Below are positions 9,473 through 15,750 of a stretch of DNA of 15,750 nt, in pieces. The stretch is from DATMNI01 sp035570275 (lineage in GTDB: Bacteria > Acidobacteriota > Terriglobia > Bryobacterales > Bryobacteraceae). Where the stretch lies: positions 1-15,750 of the forward strand of contig DATMNI010000417.1 of NCBI GenBank assembly GCA_035570275.1. Reading direction: 5' to 3'. Position 1 is the first letter of the stretch; each line of letters starts with the position of its first letter. A program made the translations under genes and the position numbers. Below the pieces are notes generated by a model. The model was not told the DNA's origin, made no database searches, and worked only from the letters and a program-made list of their open reading frames with translations.

Positions 9473-9561
9473 ATCAGCACTCAGCTATCAGCTTTCAGCT
9501 AAATCAACTGCGCGCCGCGCTCGGGGTTTAGCTGATCGCTGACCGCTGATGGCTGAAAGCT
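9473..9561. terminator. Large inverted repeat made of TCAGCNN heptamers between convergent genes
   Basis: The left arm (9473-9504) is ATCAGCA-CTCAGCT-ATCAGCT-TTCAGCT-AAAT. The right arm (9525-9561), read on the minus strand, is a matching series of TCAGCNN units ending TCAGCTAAACC. The arms can pair around a GC-rich centre of about 20 bases. It starts 16 bases after the He_PIG stop and ends 6 bases before the receiver stop, so it could end transcription from both sides, though there is no classic U-tract. The same style of sequence is known as a dispersed repeat in other bacteria. Confidence 0.6.
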
Positions 9562-9567
9562 GTAAAG

Positions 9568-9954
9568 CTAAACTTCAGCCAGCATTTCCGCGATCTTGAC
9601 AACTAGCGCCGAAGGCTCATAAGGCTTCGGCAGAAAGGTCCAGTTCGGATCGATCAGCAGAATGGCATGGTGATAGGCAGAGACGAGCAGGACTTTGGTT
9701 TCGGGGCGGGTTTTGTTGATCCGCTGAGCCAATTCCACGCCGGTCATGCGCGGCATGACAATGTCGGAAAGCAGCAAATCGATAGGGCCCGGGTGGGCTC
9801 TGGCCAAGTCCCAGCCGGCCTTTCCGTCCTCGGCAATCAGCAAATGGTAACCCTTGGTTTCGAACAGTATTTCCAGCATCGTACGCATTTCGGCGTCGTC
9901 TTCGACGAGCAGAATGGTACGGGCCCACGCCGGTTGGAGCGTCCCGTCAACCAC
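9568..9954 (-). CDS. Single-domain response regulator receiver (CheY-like)
   Basis: 128 residues, almost entirely one receiver domain (about 13-126). The acidic pocket is at E18-D20 (LLVEDD), the phospho-acceptor is D64 in LLLSDIVMP, the Thr/Ser position is S92 in VLLVSAY, and the conserved lysine is K110 in FLPKPYEP. All key residues for phosphorylation are present, so it should accept phosphate from a histidine kinase. There is no output domain. No histidine kinase is encoded nearby, so its partner is elsewhere. The start is a GTG without a strong ribosome site. The gene is convergent with the exported-protein cassette and probably unrelated to it. Confidence 0.9.
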   Translation of the reverse strand: MVDGTLQPAWARTILLVEDDAEMRTMLEILFETKGYHLLIAEDGKAGWDLARAHPGPIDLLLSDIVMPRMTGVELAQRINKTRPETKVLLVSAYHHAILLIDPNWTFLPKPYEPSALVVKIAEMLAEV

Positions 9955-10182
9955 TGCACGAGCGGCAGCTTCAGATTTGACTACCCCAATATCCTTCGTA
10001 ATGTTAATTGTACTGCTTTTCGCACTGGGAAGCCAGAAGCAATTTTCGACAACATACCCTATAGCCGGGCCAATTGGGCAAACTAACTAACTAAAGGCAA
10101 CTGTTCAGGCCGCTATCGTCATTGATTTTGGAGAGGGCGGAGACTGGGTGCTGCTGGCGCCGCCGATGGCAGTGAACCCCCG

Positions 10183-10542
10183 TCAATAAGTAGCTGAGAA
10201 GCGGCCGCTGCTGAAGTTTGCATGTCTGTACCACATAATCTTCCGGATCAGCACAAATAACCGCAGGACTCTCTCACTGAAATTGTTGGCGGGCTCCACT
10301 TCGTCGCGCGACAGCAAGAGCTCGCCCGTCCCCGCCTCGCCGCGGAACCGATACCACAAGGTAAACAGACGACCCACGGCGGCCAGCATGTCGCGGGCGA
10401 AATGCACGGCGTCCCCGGTGGAGGCGCACTCACCGATTCCAGTCGGCAAGACTTGAGCGAGTTGCTCGACAAGCTGAGCATTCCTCGGTAAAAATCGAAT
10501 AACGGCCCAAAAATACGTTAGCGTATTTCTGAAATGACCGGC
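10183..10542 (-). pseudogene. IS66-like transposase C-terminal remnant
   Basis: The minus-strand frame is open from 10542 to a TGA at 10183 but lacks a convincing start and any upstream transposase domain. The end of the translation contains VEPANNFSERVLRLFVLIRK followed by GRF, which resembles the conserved C-terminal block of IS66-family transposases (NN-x-A-ER-x-LR-x-x-V-x-x-RK). The DDE core and the usual length of about 500 residues are missing, so this would be a dead fragment. I see no terminal inverted repeats. An ordinary small hypothetical gene is the alternative. Confidence 0.45.
10511..10528. repeat. Perfect palindromic site AAATACG-TTAG-CGTATTT
   Basis: 7-bp perfect arms around four bases, about 115 bases upstream of the first peroxiredoxin start and inside the transposase remnant. 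The size fits an operator for a dimeric regulator. It is not present ahead of the second peroxiredoxin copy. Confidence 0.35.
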
Positions 10543-10571
10543 TTAGCTAACCTGAGCGGTCGGATTATTTT

Positions 10572-11400
10572 GGCACACTTTGCCCGGCCCCCCTCCCTTT
10601 AATAAGCGACGGGCACTCAACGGATAGCCAAAATGAGGAAACCATGTTACGAATGAACGACGAAGCCCCCAATTTCACCGCCGAAACCTCGCAGGGCAGG
10701 ATCAACTTTCACGAATGGATCGGTAACGGCTGGGCCATCCTGTTTTCCCATCCGGGGGGTTTCACGCCCGCGTGCACCACGGAACTGGGCTACATGGCCG
10801 GGCTGCAACCGGAATTCGAGAAGCGCAATTGCAGGATCATCGGGCTCAGCGTGGACCCCGTGGGCGCCCCCGCAAAATGGGCGGCGGATATAGAAGAGAC
10901 CCAGGCACACACGGGGAAATACCCGATGATCGGGGACCAAGACCTCAAGATTGCCAGACTTTATGACATGCTGCCGGCCGATGCCGCTGTTGCAGGCCCG
11001 GGCGATACTTCCGATGGCCGCGCCGTCGCCACCAATGCCACCGTGCGTACCGTGTTCGTGATCGGTCCCGACAGGAGGATCAAGCTGATGCTCAGCTACC
11101 CCATGCGCGCCGGCCGCAACTTCGACGAGTTGCTGCGGGTCCTGGATTCGATGTCGCTCACAGCCAGGCGCCGGGTGACGACGCCCGTGAACTGGAAGGC
11201 CGGCGGCGACGGAATCATCTCGGGGCCCGTATCGGACCCGGAGACCAAAAGGAACTATCCCGGCGGCTGGACGGCGCCCCGGCCTTATCTGCGGACCGCT
11301 CCCCAGCCGATGTAGCCCATCATGCCAAACCTCGGTCGTGCCGGCGCATGGGGGGAGGGAGACCGCCATGGTAGAACCACTGAATCATGAAGTCTGAACT
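10572..11400 (+). repeat. Peroxiredoxin duplication unit, copy 1
   Basis: Homologous to 11481-12300. The match begins at GGCACACTTTG about 72 bases before the ATG, covers the whole gene, and continues about 85 bases beyond the stop to GAAGTCTG. Small indels separate the copies, and the offset is about 909-911 bases at the 5' end. The conserved upstream part, ending in CTCCCTTTA(A/T)TAAGC, probably contains the promoter, but no clean -35/-10 pair is visible. Confidence 0.85.
10644..11315 (+). CDS. 1-Cys peroxiredoxin (Prx6 type), divergent copy
   Basis: 223 residues, the usual length for Prx6-type enzymes, which reduce H2O2, organic hydroperoxides or peroxynitrite in the cytoplasm. The peroxidatic cysteine is C44 in HPGGFTPACTTELGY, with P37 and T41 of the PxxxTxxC motif. 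An ATVRTVFVI strand and the Prx6 C-terminal domain (SYPMRAGRNFDELLRVLDSM, then TPVNWKAGGDGII and YPGGW) follow. No resolving Cys is placed as in 2-Cys enzymes. The ATG has GAGGAA upstream. Compared with the tandem copy at 11555 it has GGF for KDF and A for V next to the active Cys, and a 15-base insertion (about residues 114-118). The key residues are intact, so it is probably active, perhaps with altered substrate preference. It may be regulated separately, as upstream DNA beyond 10572 is not shared. Confidence 0.92.
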   Translation: MLRMNDEAPNFTAETSQGRINFHEWIGNGWAILFSHPGGFTPACTTELGYMAGLQPEFEKRNCRIIGLSVDPVGAPAKWAADIEETQAHTGKYPMIGDQDLKIARLYDMLPADAAVAGPGDTSDGRAVATNATVRTVFVIGPDRRIKLMLSYPMRAGRNFDELLRVLDSMSLTARRRVTTPVNWKAGGDGIISGPVSDPETKRNYPGGWTAPRPYLRTAPQPM

Positions 11401-11480
11401 CTGGGGCGTGCGGGCCGAAGCCACCAGCCGCAACTCCGGATAGAAAAACTCCACGAGTTTGCCGGGCGGGCGGAATTCTT

Positions 11481-12300
11481 GGCACACTTTGACCGGCCCC
11501 TCTCCCTTTATTAAGCAACGAGCACTGGACGAAATCACCAAAAGGAAGACAACCATGCTACGAATAAACGACGAAGCCCCCAATTTCACTGCCGAAACTT
11601 CGCAGGGCAGAATCAACTTTCACGAATGGATCGGTGCCGGCTGGGCCATCCTGTTTTCCCATCCGAAGGATTTCACGCCCGTCTGTACCACCGAACTCGG
11701 CTACATGGCCGGGCTGCAACCGGAATTCGAGAAACGCAATTGCAGGATCATCGGGCTCAGCGTGGACCCGGTAGGCTCCCATGCAAAATGGGCGGTGGAT
11801 ATAGAAGAGACCCAGGGACACAAAGTGAATTACCCGATGATCGGGGACCCGGAACTCAGGATTGCCAAGCTTTATGGCATGCTGCCGGCCGATGCCGGCG
11901 ATACTTCCGATGGCCGCACCGCCGCCACCAATGCCACCGTGCGTACCGTGTTCGTGATCGGTCCCGATAGGAAGATCAAGCTGATGCTCAGCTACCCCAT
12001 GAGCACCGGCCGCAACTTCGACGAAGTGCTGCGGGTCCTCGATTCGATGCAGCTCACGGCCAGGCACCAGGTGTCGACGCCGGTGAACTGGAAGGCCGGT
12101 GACGACGTAATCATCTCGGGATCGGTATCGGATGCCGAGGCCAAAACGAAGTATCCCGGCGGCTGGAAGGCGCCCCGGCCTTATCTGCGGATCGTTCCCC
12201 AGCCGGTGTAGCCCGTCATGGCAAACCTCGGTCTTGCCGGCGCATCTTGCGGGAGATGGAGACCGCCATGGTAGAGCCACTGAATGATGAAGTCTGGGCT
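11481..12300 (+). repeat. Peroxiredoxin duplication unit, copy 2
   Basis: Second member of the tandem duplication described for 10572-11400. About 80 bases of sequence not shared by the two units (11401-11480) separate them. Confidence 0.85.
11555..12211 (+). CDS. 1-Cys peroxiredoxin (Prx6 type), canonical copy
   Basis: 218 residues. The peroxidatic cysteine is C44 in HPKDFTPVCTTELGY, the family-typical active-site line. The thioredoxin-fold part runs to about residue 160, then the Prx6 C-terminal domain follows (STGRNFDEVLRVLDSMQLTA, TPVNWKAGDDVIISGSVSD, YPGGW). The ATG at 11555 has AAAGGAAG upstream. The frame is open further upstream to 11459, but that part lies mostly in the conserved non-coding leader. 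It differs from the copy at 10644 mainly near the active site and in a 15-base deletion or insertion. As the more typical sequence, it may keep the ancestral role. Such enzymes normally take reducing power from small thiols or thioredoxin-like partners, none of which is encoded nearby. Confidence 0.93.
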   Translation: MLRINDEAPNFTAETSQGRINFHEWIGAGWAILFSHPKDFTPVCTTELGYMAGLQPEFEKRNCRIIGLSVDPVGSHAKWAVDIEETQGHKVNYPMIGDPELRIAKLYGMLPADAGDTSDGRTAATNATVRTVFVIGPDRKIKLMLSYPMSTGRNFDEVLRVLDSMQLTARHQVSTPVNWKAGDDVIISGSVSDAEAKTKYPGGWKAPRPYLRIVPQPV

Positions 12301-12402
12301 CCGGGAGAACTGCTCGAACGGCTGCAACATCGCGACCGGTTCGGCGTGGGCGCGAAAAATGCTTCGGTCCATGATGAAGGCGAAGAACTTCAGTTCGCTT
12401 GA
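12268..12402 (+). CDS. Possible small acidic protein (44 residues) downstream of the peroxiredoxin
   Basis: ATG at 12268, about 57 bases after the peroxiredoxin stop, with GGAGATGGAGA upstream. It encodes MVEPLNDEVWAPGELLERLQ and a further 24 residues, rich in Glu/Asp. The first eight codons are repeated after copy 1 (ATG at 11368), where TGA replaces TGG after codon 9 and leaves only MVEPLNHEV. No family is recognised. Other frames are also open here, so the gene is uncertain. Confidence 0.25.
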   Translation: MVEPLNDEVWAPGELLERLQHRDRFGVGAKNASVHDEGEELQFA

Positions 12403-12464
12403 GGAGATGATCGCCCTAGTGAGGGATTTAGTCGTGCGAATGGTCGGCGGCGAGATGTCTCAGT

Positions 12465-12677
12465 TCATCTGATGTGACTTTTAGGGGATGACGGGCGGAC
12501 CCGTTTCACGCTTCCGGCGGTGGTCTTCCTCAAACTGGGCCGCCACGCGGTCAAAGCCGCGGCGGTCTCGGTAGCAAACTCGGCGATCAACTTCTGCAGA
12601 GACACCTGATCCTCGGCGATCACTTGGACCACCCGCTCGATGCGATCCAGCCTTTCTTCGGGTGTCTTATTCGCCAC
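12465..12677 (-). CDS. Small coiled-coil hypothetical protein, probably frameshifted
   Basis: The frame from GTG 12677 gives VANKTPEERLDRIERVVQVI, then AEDQVSLQKLIAEFATETAA, a heptad-like amphipathic helix that looks like a real small coiled-coil protein. After about residue 41 the reading turns into a Trp/Arg/Lys/Ser-rich tail (AWRPSLRKTTAGSVKRVRPS) that looks out of frame. Shifting frame near 12553-12560 gives FDRVAAQFEEDHRRKRETGP then PVIP and a TAA at 12481, which continues the charged helix naturally. A one-base deletion is the simplest explanation. No ribosome site is clear. The gene lies 33 bases downstream of the synthase-like gene on the same strand and may share its transcript. Function unknown. 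Confidence 0.45.
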   Translation of the reverse strand: MANKTPEERLDRIERVVQVIAEDQVSLQKLIAEFATETAAALTAWRPSLRKTTAGSVKRVRPSSPKSHIR

Positions 12678-12710
12678 TTTGGTATTGTCGCATACCTTTC
12701 CAGCAACCTC

Positions 12711-15290
12711 TTACCGCCCTCCGCCTACCGGCAAATCCAGCGCCATCTTCAGCGCCGTCCTATGCTGTTCCGAGCCCACAATCAGATTGTCGGGAAAGTG
12801 CCGGTAGTTCAGCATCTCGGTGTAAATCGAGCCTTCCCGGCTTACGTTCAGCGCCAGTCCGGCCATGTACTGCAGCCGTAAGTTGCCGTCGCGGTTGACC
12901 TCGGCGCCTTCCAGCCACGGCCGCAGGTCGGGCTCCTGTCCGGCATAAGTGCTCAGCAGCGCTACCGCCGATGGAAAGCCGACTTCGCGGAGCGATTGCG
13001 CCACCCGCGCGTAGTCCGGACGGTCCAGCCGCTGCTGCATCGTATCTATATCGATCTTCGCCGGGTCCACCTGTCCCAGCAGCACTAAGTCATAGCCGCC
13101 GCCCGAGATGTCGTTGCCCCAGATGGTGCCGTTGGGGAACACATCGAAAAACGTCTTGATCTCGCTCTTTACCGTGGGCAGATCGCTCTCATACAGCGGT
13201 ACCCATTGGGTGATCACGCCGCCCGGATTCAGATGCTGCTTCACCAGTTCGAAATACTCCTTCGAATACAGTGTGGCGCTGCCCTTCACCCATGGGTGAA
13301 TCGGGTCCGACGTGATGATGTCGAATCTCTCCGGCGTGGTCAGCACGAAGTGGCGCGCATCGTCGTAGATCATCTGCGTGCGCGGGTCGTTCACCACGTA
13401 GTAATTCTGCTTACCGAAGTATTTGGTGGCCGTTGGTGGAATCAGCGGCTCCATTTCGCAGATCACGATGCGCCGGATTTCGGGATGCGGCACGAAGGAA
13501 CCGGCCGTGACGCCCGCGCCGAAGCCCACGATCAGCACCGACTTCGGGTCGCGATGCAGCAGCGCCGGCATGTGCCCCAGCATGCGCTGCAGCCGCATGT
13601 CGTAAGGCTCGGTGGAAGCCTCCACTTTGCCGCTGACGTGGAATTGTACCGCGCCATCGTCCCACTCCGAAATCGCAATGGAGGAGTTGATCCCCTCTCC
13701 CGTGAACAGGATTTTGGAGCGGCCCGCGGACGTGGACATGCGCCGCCCGTAGGCGATCAGCATTCCCGGAACTCCGGTGACGCCCAGCGCCAGCAGCACC
13801 GCGCCCACGGTTGCCGCCAGCGCTGCCGCCGCGGCCCACACCCGCACGGGCCGGAGCAGCGCCGGCACTAATACCAGCAGACCGCCCACAGCCGGCAGAA
13901 TCACCAGCACCTGTTCGGAATGCGCCGTGCCCAGCCACGGGATCAGGATCAAACTGAAGCTCAGCGCGCCCAGGATGGCGCCGCCGGTGTTGGCCGCGTA
14001 GATGCCGCCCACCAGCCGGCCGGGGTCCGGGTCGGCAGAGGCGGCGGCCGCCAACGCCAGCGGGAAACTTGCGCCCCACAGAAATGCCGCGGGCAAAATG
14101 GCCCACAGGCAGCGCACCAGGTCGATCTGAAACGTGAACCACGGATCGGTGGACAGCAGCGGATTGATGGGCCAATACGGCAGCGACTGCGACAGCATGT
14201 AGGCCGTCCAGGCCACCGCCGCGGCCAGCAGCAATTGGCTCCAGCCCAGCGCGGCCTTGGCGCCCACGGCCTTCCGCGCCATCTGCGACCCGATGGCACT
14301 GCCCCCTCCCAGCCCCACCAGAAACACGGCCAGGATGATCGAAAAGGTGTAAACCGTGGCCCCCAGCATCAAGCCCAGCAGCCGCGTCCAGATCACTTCC
14401 GCCCCCAGCGCGCAGGCCCCGGAGAGGCCAATGGTCACATAGACCGGCCAGGTTTTGGAAACGCTCGGCTCCGGTTCAGAGCCGCGCGCGTAAGCAAGCG
14501 GTTTAGCCTCCGGTTCAGAGCCGCGCGCGTCAGCAAGCGGTTTACCCTCCGGTTCAGAGCCGCGCGCGTAAGCAAGCGGTCTAGCGGCGATCGGTGCGGC
14601 GCCGGTCTCCACCTTGGCTGCGGTTCGGCGCGCCATGGCGAAACTCCCCAGCGCCACCGCGATGTTGATCGACGCCGCCACGTAGGTGGCGGTGGCCATG
14701 TCGAAAACGCGCAGCAGATAGAACCCGGCTAGCAGACAACCGAAAACCGCCCCCACCGTGTTCCCGGCATAGAGCAGGCCCAGCCACGAGACGCCCGCCG
14801 GAGTGGCGCGGATCCACCGCGACGCCGCCGGCAGCGAAGCGCCCATCAGGAACGTCGGCGGCAGCAGGCACAGCGAGGAGACCAGGGCGCGCAACAGAAT
14901 GGCCGGCAGACCGTGCCCCACCGCCGCCGTGTACACCGAATCCACCAGCGGCATTCCGAACAGCACCAGCACGCCCGAAAGCGCGATTCCCAATTCCAGC
15001 TTTCCGTAGACGCGCAGCGGATGCCGCTCCGCCAGCCGAAGCCGCGGCAGCCCCAGGCTCCCCAGGCAGAGCCCGCCCATGAAGGTAGCCAGTAGCACTC
15101 CCAACGAAACCGCGCTCGACCCGATCACCAGTTGCAGCAACTGGTACCAGACGATCTCGTAGATCAGCGCCGAGCAGCCGCTGGCGGCAAACAAGACCAG
15201 CAGCAGCGGAAGGTAGCGGCGGGCTGCGCCCGTATCCACGGGAGTGTTGGGGGGTGTTCTGGCCAACTCGCATGATACATCACGGCACAT
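12711..15290 (-). CDS. Multi-pass membrane protein with C-terminal spermidine-synthase-like domain
   Basis: 859 residues from ATG 15290. The frame is open up to 15497, but that part reads through a dispersed repeat. The membrane part has two related halves, each opening with a similar line: SGCSALIYEIVWYQLLQLVI (about residue 37) and SGACALGAEVIWTRLLGLML (about 290), then F-x-x-GL-x-x-GS. Together they give a dozen or so helices. Residues about 525-859 form a Rossmann methyltransferase-like fold of the spermidine synthase type: VLIVGFGAGVTAG (nucleotide loop near 585-595), an acidic ICEMEPL strand end (about 612), YDDARHF (about 642) and FDIITSDPIHPW (about 656), then a TLYSKEYFELV segment. 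It matches 'fused MFS/spermidine synthase' proteins, whose substrate is mostly unknown. Catalytic ability is not certain. Three in-frame 39-base repeats lie between the two halves. No strong ribosome site is seen. Confidence 0.85.
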   Translation of the reverse strand: MCRDVSCELARTPPNTPVDTGAARRYLPLLLVLFAASGCSALIYEIVWYQLLQLVIGSSAVSLGVLLATFMGGLCLGSLGLPRLRLAERHPLRVYGKLELGIALSGVLVLFGMPLVDSVYTAAVGHGLPAILLRALVSSLCLLPPTFLMGASLPAASRWIRATPAGVSWLGLLYAGNTVGAVFGCLLAGFYLLRVFDMATATYVAASINIAVALGSFAMARRTAAKVETGAAPIAARPLAYARGSEPEGKPLADARGSEPEAKPLAYARGSEPEPSVSKTWPVYVTIGLSGACALGAEVIWTRLLGLMLGATVYTFSIILAVFLVGLGGGSAIGSQMARKAVGAKAALGWSQLLLAAAVAWTAYMLSQSLPYWPINPLLSTDPWFTFQIDLVRCLWAILPAAFLWGASFPLALAAAASADPDPGRLVGGIYAANTGGAILGALSFSLILIPWLGTAHSEQVLVILPAVGGLLVLVPALLRPVRVWAAAAALAATVGAVLLALGVTGVPGMLIAYGRRMSTSAGRSKILFTGEGINSSIAISEWDDGAVQFHVSGKVEASTEPYDMRLQRMLGHMPALLHRDPKSVLIVGFGAGVTAGSFVPHPEIRRIVICEMEPLIPPTATKYFGKQNYYVVNDPRTQMIYDDARHFVLTTPERFDIITSDPIHPWVKGSATLYSKEYFELVKQHLNPGGVITQWVPLYESDLPTVKSEIKTFFDVFPNGTIWGNDISGGGYDLVLLGQVDPAKIDIDTMQQRLDRPDYARVAQSLREVGFPSAVALLSTYAGQEPDLRPWLEGAEVNRDGNLRLQYMAGLALNVSREGSIYTEMLNYRHFPDNLIVGSEQHRTALKMALDLPVGGGR
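14470..14586 (-). repeat. Three in-frame 39-bp tandem repeats encoding PLA(Y/D)ARGSEPE
   Basis: Units 14470-14508, 14509-14547 and 14548-14586 encode PLAYARGSEPEGK, PLADARGSEPEAK and PLAYARGSEPEPS. They fall exactly in the loop joining the two membrane halves. I recall ARGSEPE-type peptides as recurring junk-like inserts in Solibacter-type genomes, so this is probably a dispersed element that expanded in place. Confidence 0.85.
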
Positions 15291-15314
15291 CACGGCGCGG
15301 GAATGAAGCGGGTA

Positions 15315-15366
15315 TGTGGGGCAGGTGGTTAGGGGTACCCTGGGTCCGGCAAATTGGCAATCGCCT
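15315..15366. repeat. Second copy of the dispersed repeat found at 6793
   Basis: GTGGGGCAGGTGG, then AGGGGTACCCTGGGTCCGGC and a degenerate AATTGGCAATCGCC core, match 6793-6845 with a few substitutions and a 2-base gap. The repeat lies about 25 bases upstream of the chosen start of the synthase-like gene. Confidence 0.7.
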
Positions 15367-15750
15367 ATCGGACCTTGCGGGCAAGGCCGTAACCGCGGGC
15401 CGGCTCCCGGGTCGGGCCGGCGGATTAGCGCCGGTGCAATCCATGCCGATGCCCGCCGCCGCAAGCCGGAACGCCGCCAAACCGCAGTCACGGCCAAATC
15501 GACTTTTTGTTCCCTCTGAACTCAATCGCTTACAGACATTCGCCCCCGAAACCCCTTGACGCCGGTGCTATTTTCAAATCAGGAGGTCTCGCCCACCGCG
15601 ATTCCTTCTACGGTTTTCTTCCTGGCCAGGAAGCGTTGCATGTACGGTGGAACTGAACTCTCCCTGGGGCCGTCAACGCCTTCACGGCTGTCTGAGCAGT
15701 GCTACGGGGTCGGGGGAGAGATCTTGGGTTCGAACCCATAACATCGGGTG
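15367..15750. other. Region without a convincing gene
   Basis: Short frames exist on both strands but none has family resemblance together with a start and ribosome site. An AGGAGG at about 15580-15586 has no start codon at proper distance. A TTGACG at 15556-15561 has no -10 partner. A 14-bp palindrome lies near the right edge. The promoter of the synthase-like gene is probably here, but I cannot place it. Confidence 0.5.
15725..15738. repeat. 14-bp perfect palindrome TGGGTTCGAACCCA
   Basis: Perfect twofold symmetry without a loop. It contains GGTTCGAACC, as in tRNA T-arms, but the stem does not extend as a T-arm must. It could be an operator or part of an element continuing past the edge. 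Confidence 0.5.

Noticed and set aside
10570..10583. Possible sigma-54 promoter TTGGCACACTTTGC upstream of the first peroxiredoxin
   Set aside because: Only 8 bases separate GG and GC instead of 10, and the second gene copy loses the GC element.
10644..12211. Assembly artefact producing two peroxiredoxin copies
   Set aside because: The copies differ at many positions, with indels and different flanks, so they are true paralogues.
14470..14586. CRISPR array (regular 39-bp repeats)
   Set aside because: The units are contiguous, in frame and without spacers; no cas genes are nearby.
15291..15497. Upstream extension of the synthase-like protein to 928 residues
   Set aside because: The added 69 residues are Arg/Pro-rich and read through a dispersed repeat; the membrane protein starts sensibly at 15290.
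15721..15746. tRNA T-arm (GGGTTCGAACCC)
   Set aside because: With loop TTCGAAC the stem pairs only two bases before mismatching, and no anticodon or acceptor stem is visible on either strand.

Overview
The window looks like chromosomal DNA from a GC-rich, Gram-negative soil bacterium, most likely an acidobacterium of the Solibacter/Bryobacter type. This is inferred from gene content and repeat style, not from a marker gene. The supporting signs are an ECF sigma factor of the ECF_sigma70/TIGR02999 type next to a PknB-like kinase with a WD40 tail, long secreted proteins made of putative Ig (He_PIG) modules, and short repeats placed inside and between genes.

Layout. (1) 1-342, minus: the 5' end of a secreted EXORDIUM-like (phosphate-induced protein 1) gene that runs off the left edge. 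(2) 537-9456, plus: a cassette of five main genes. It encodes an ECF sigma factor, a membrane Ser/Thr kinase with a seven-bladed WD40 propeller, and three exported beta-rich proteins (Cys-containing PPC-like modules, two Big_1-like domains with a C-terminal membrane anchor, and six He_PIG modules). The kinase and the exported-protein genes are closely spaced; between the last two lies a repeat-built 110-codon frame that overlaps the next start by 4 bases (GTGA). (3) 9457-10643: a heptamer-built inverted repeat between convergent genes, a lone CheY-like receiver on the minus strand, and an IS66-like transposase remnant. (4) 10570-12300: two tandem paralogues of a 1-Cys peroxiredoxin (Prx6 type), duplicated together with upstream and downstream DNA. 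(5) 12465-15290, minus: a short coiled-coil ORF, probably frameshifted, and a large membrane protein with a C-terminal spermidine-synthase-like domain. (6) 15291-15750: no convincing gene, but a second copy of a dispersed repeat also found near 6.8 kb.

How the genes may work together (inference): the sigma factor and kinase look like a signalling pair whose output could include the three exported proteins encoded downstream. An array of three AGTAC-type direct repeats at exact 14-bp spacing, followed by a TATAAT box, lies between the sigma factor and the kinase and is the most likely control point. The peroxiredoxins are an independent antioxidant unit.

The most distinctive feature of the window is the number of repeats that alter genes. 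They include an 18-bp x5 array in the last WD40 blade, a 39-bp x3 in-frame array in the loop between the two membrane halves of the synthase-like protein, a hairpin repeat at the start of the Big_1 gene, and a mosaic of repeats ahead of the He_PIG gene. I see no CRISPR array, rRNA or tRNA.
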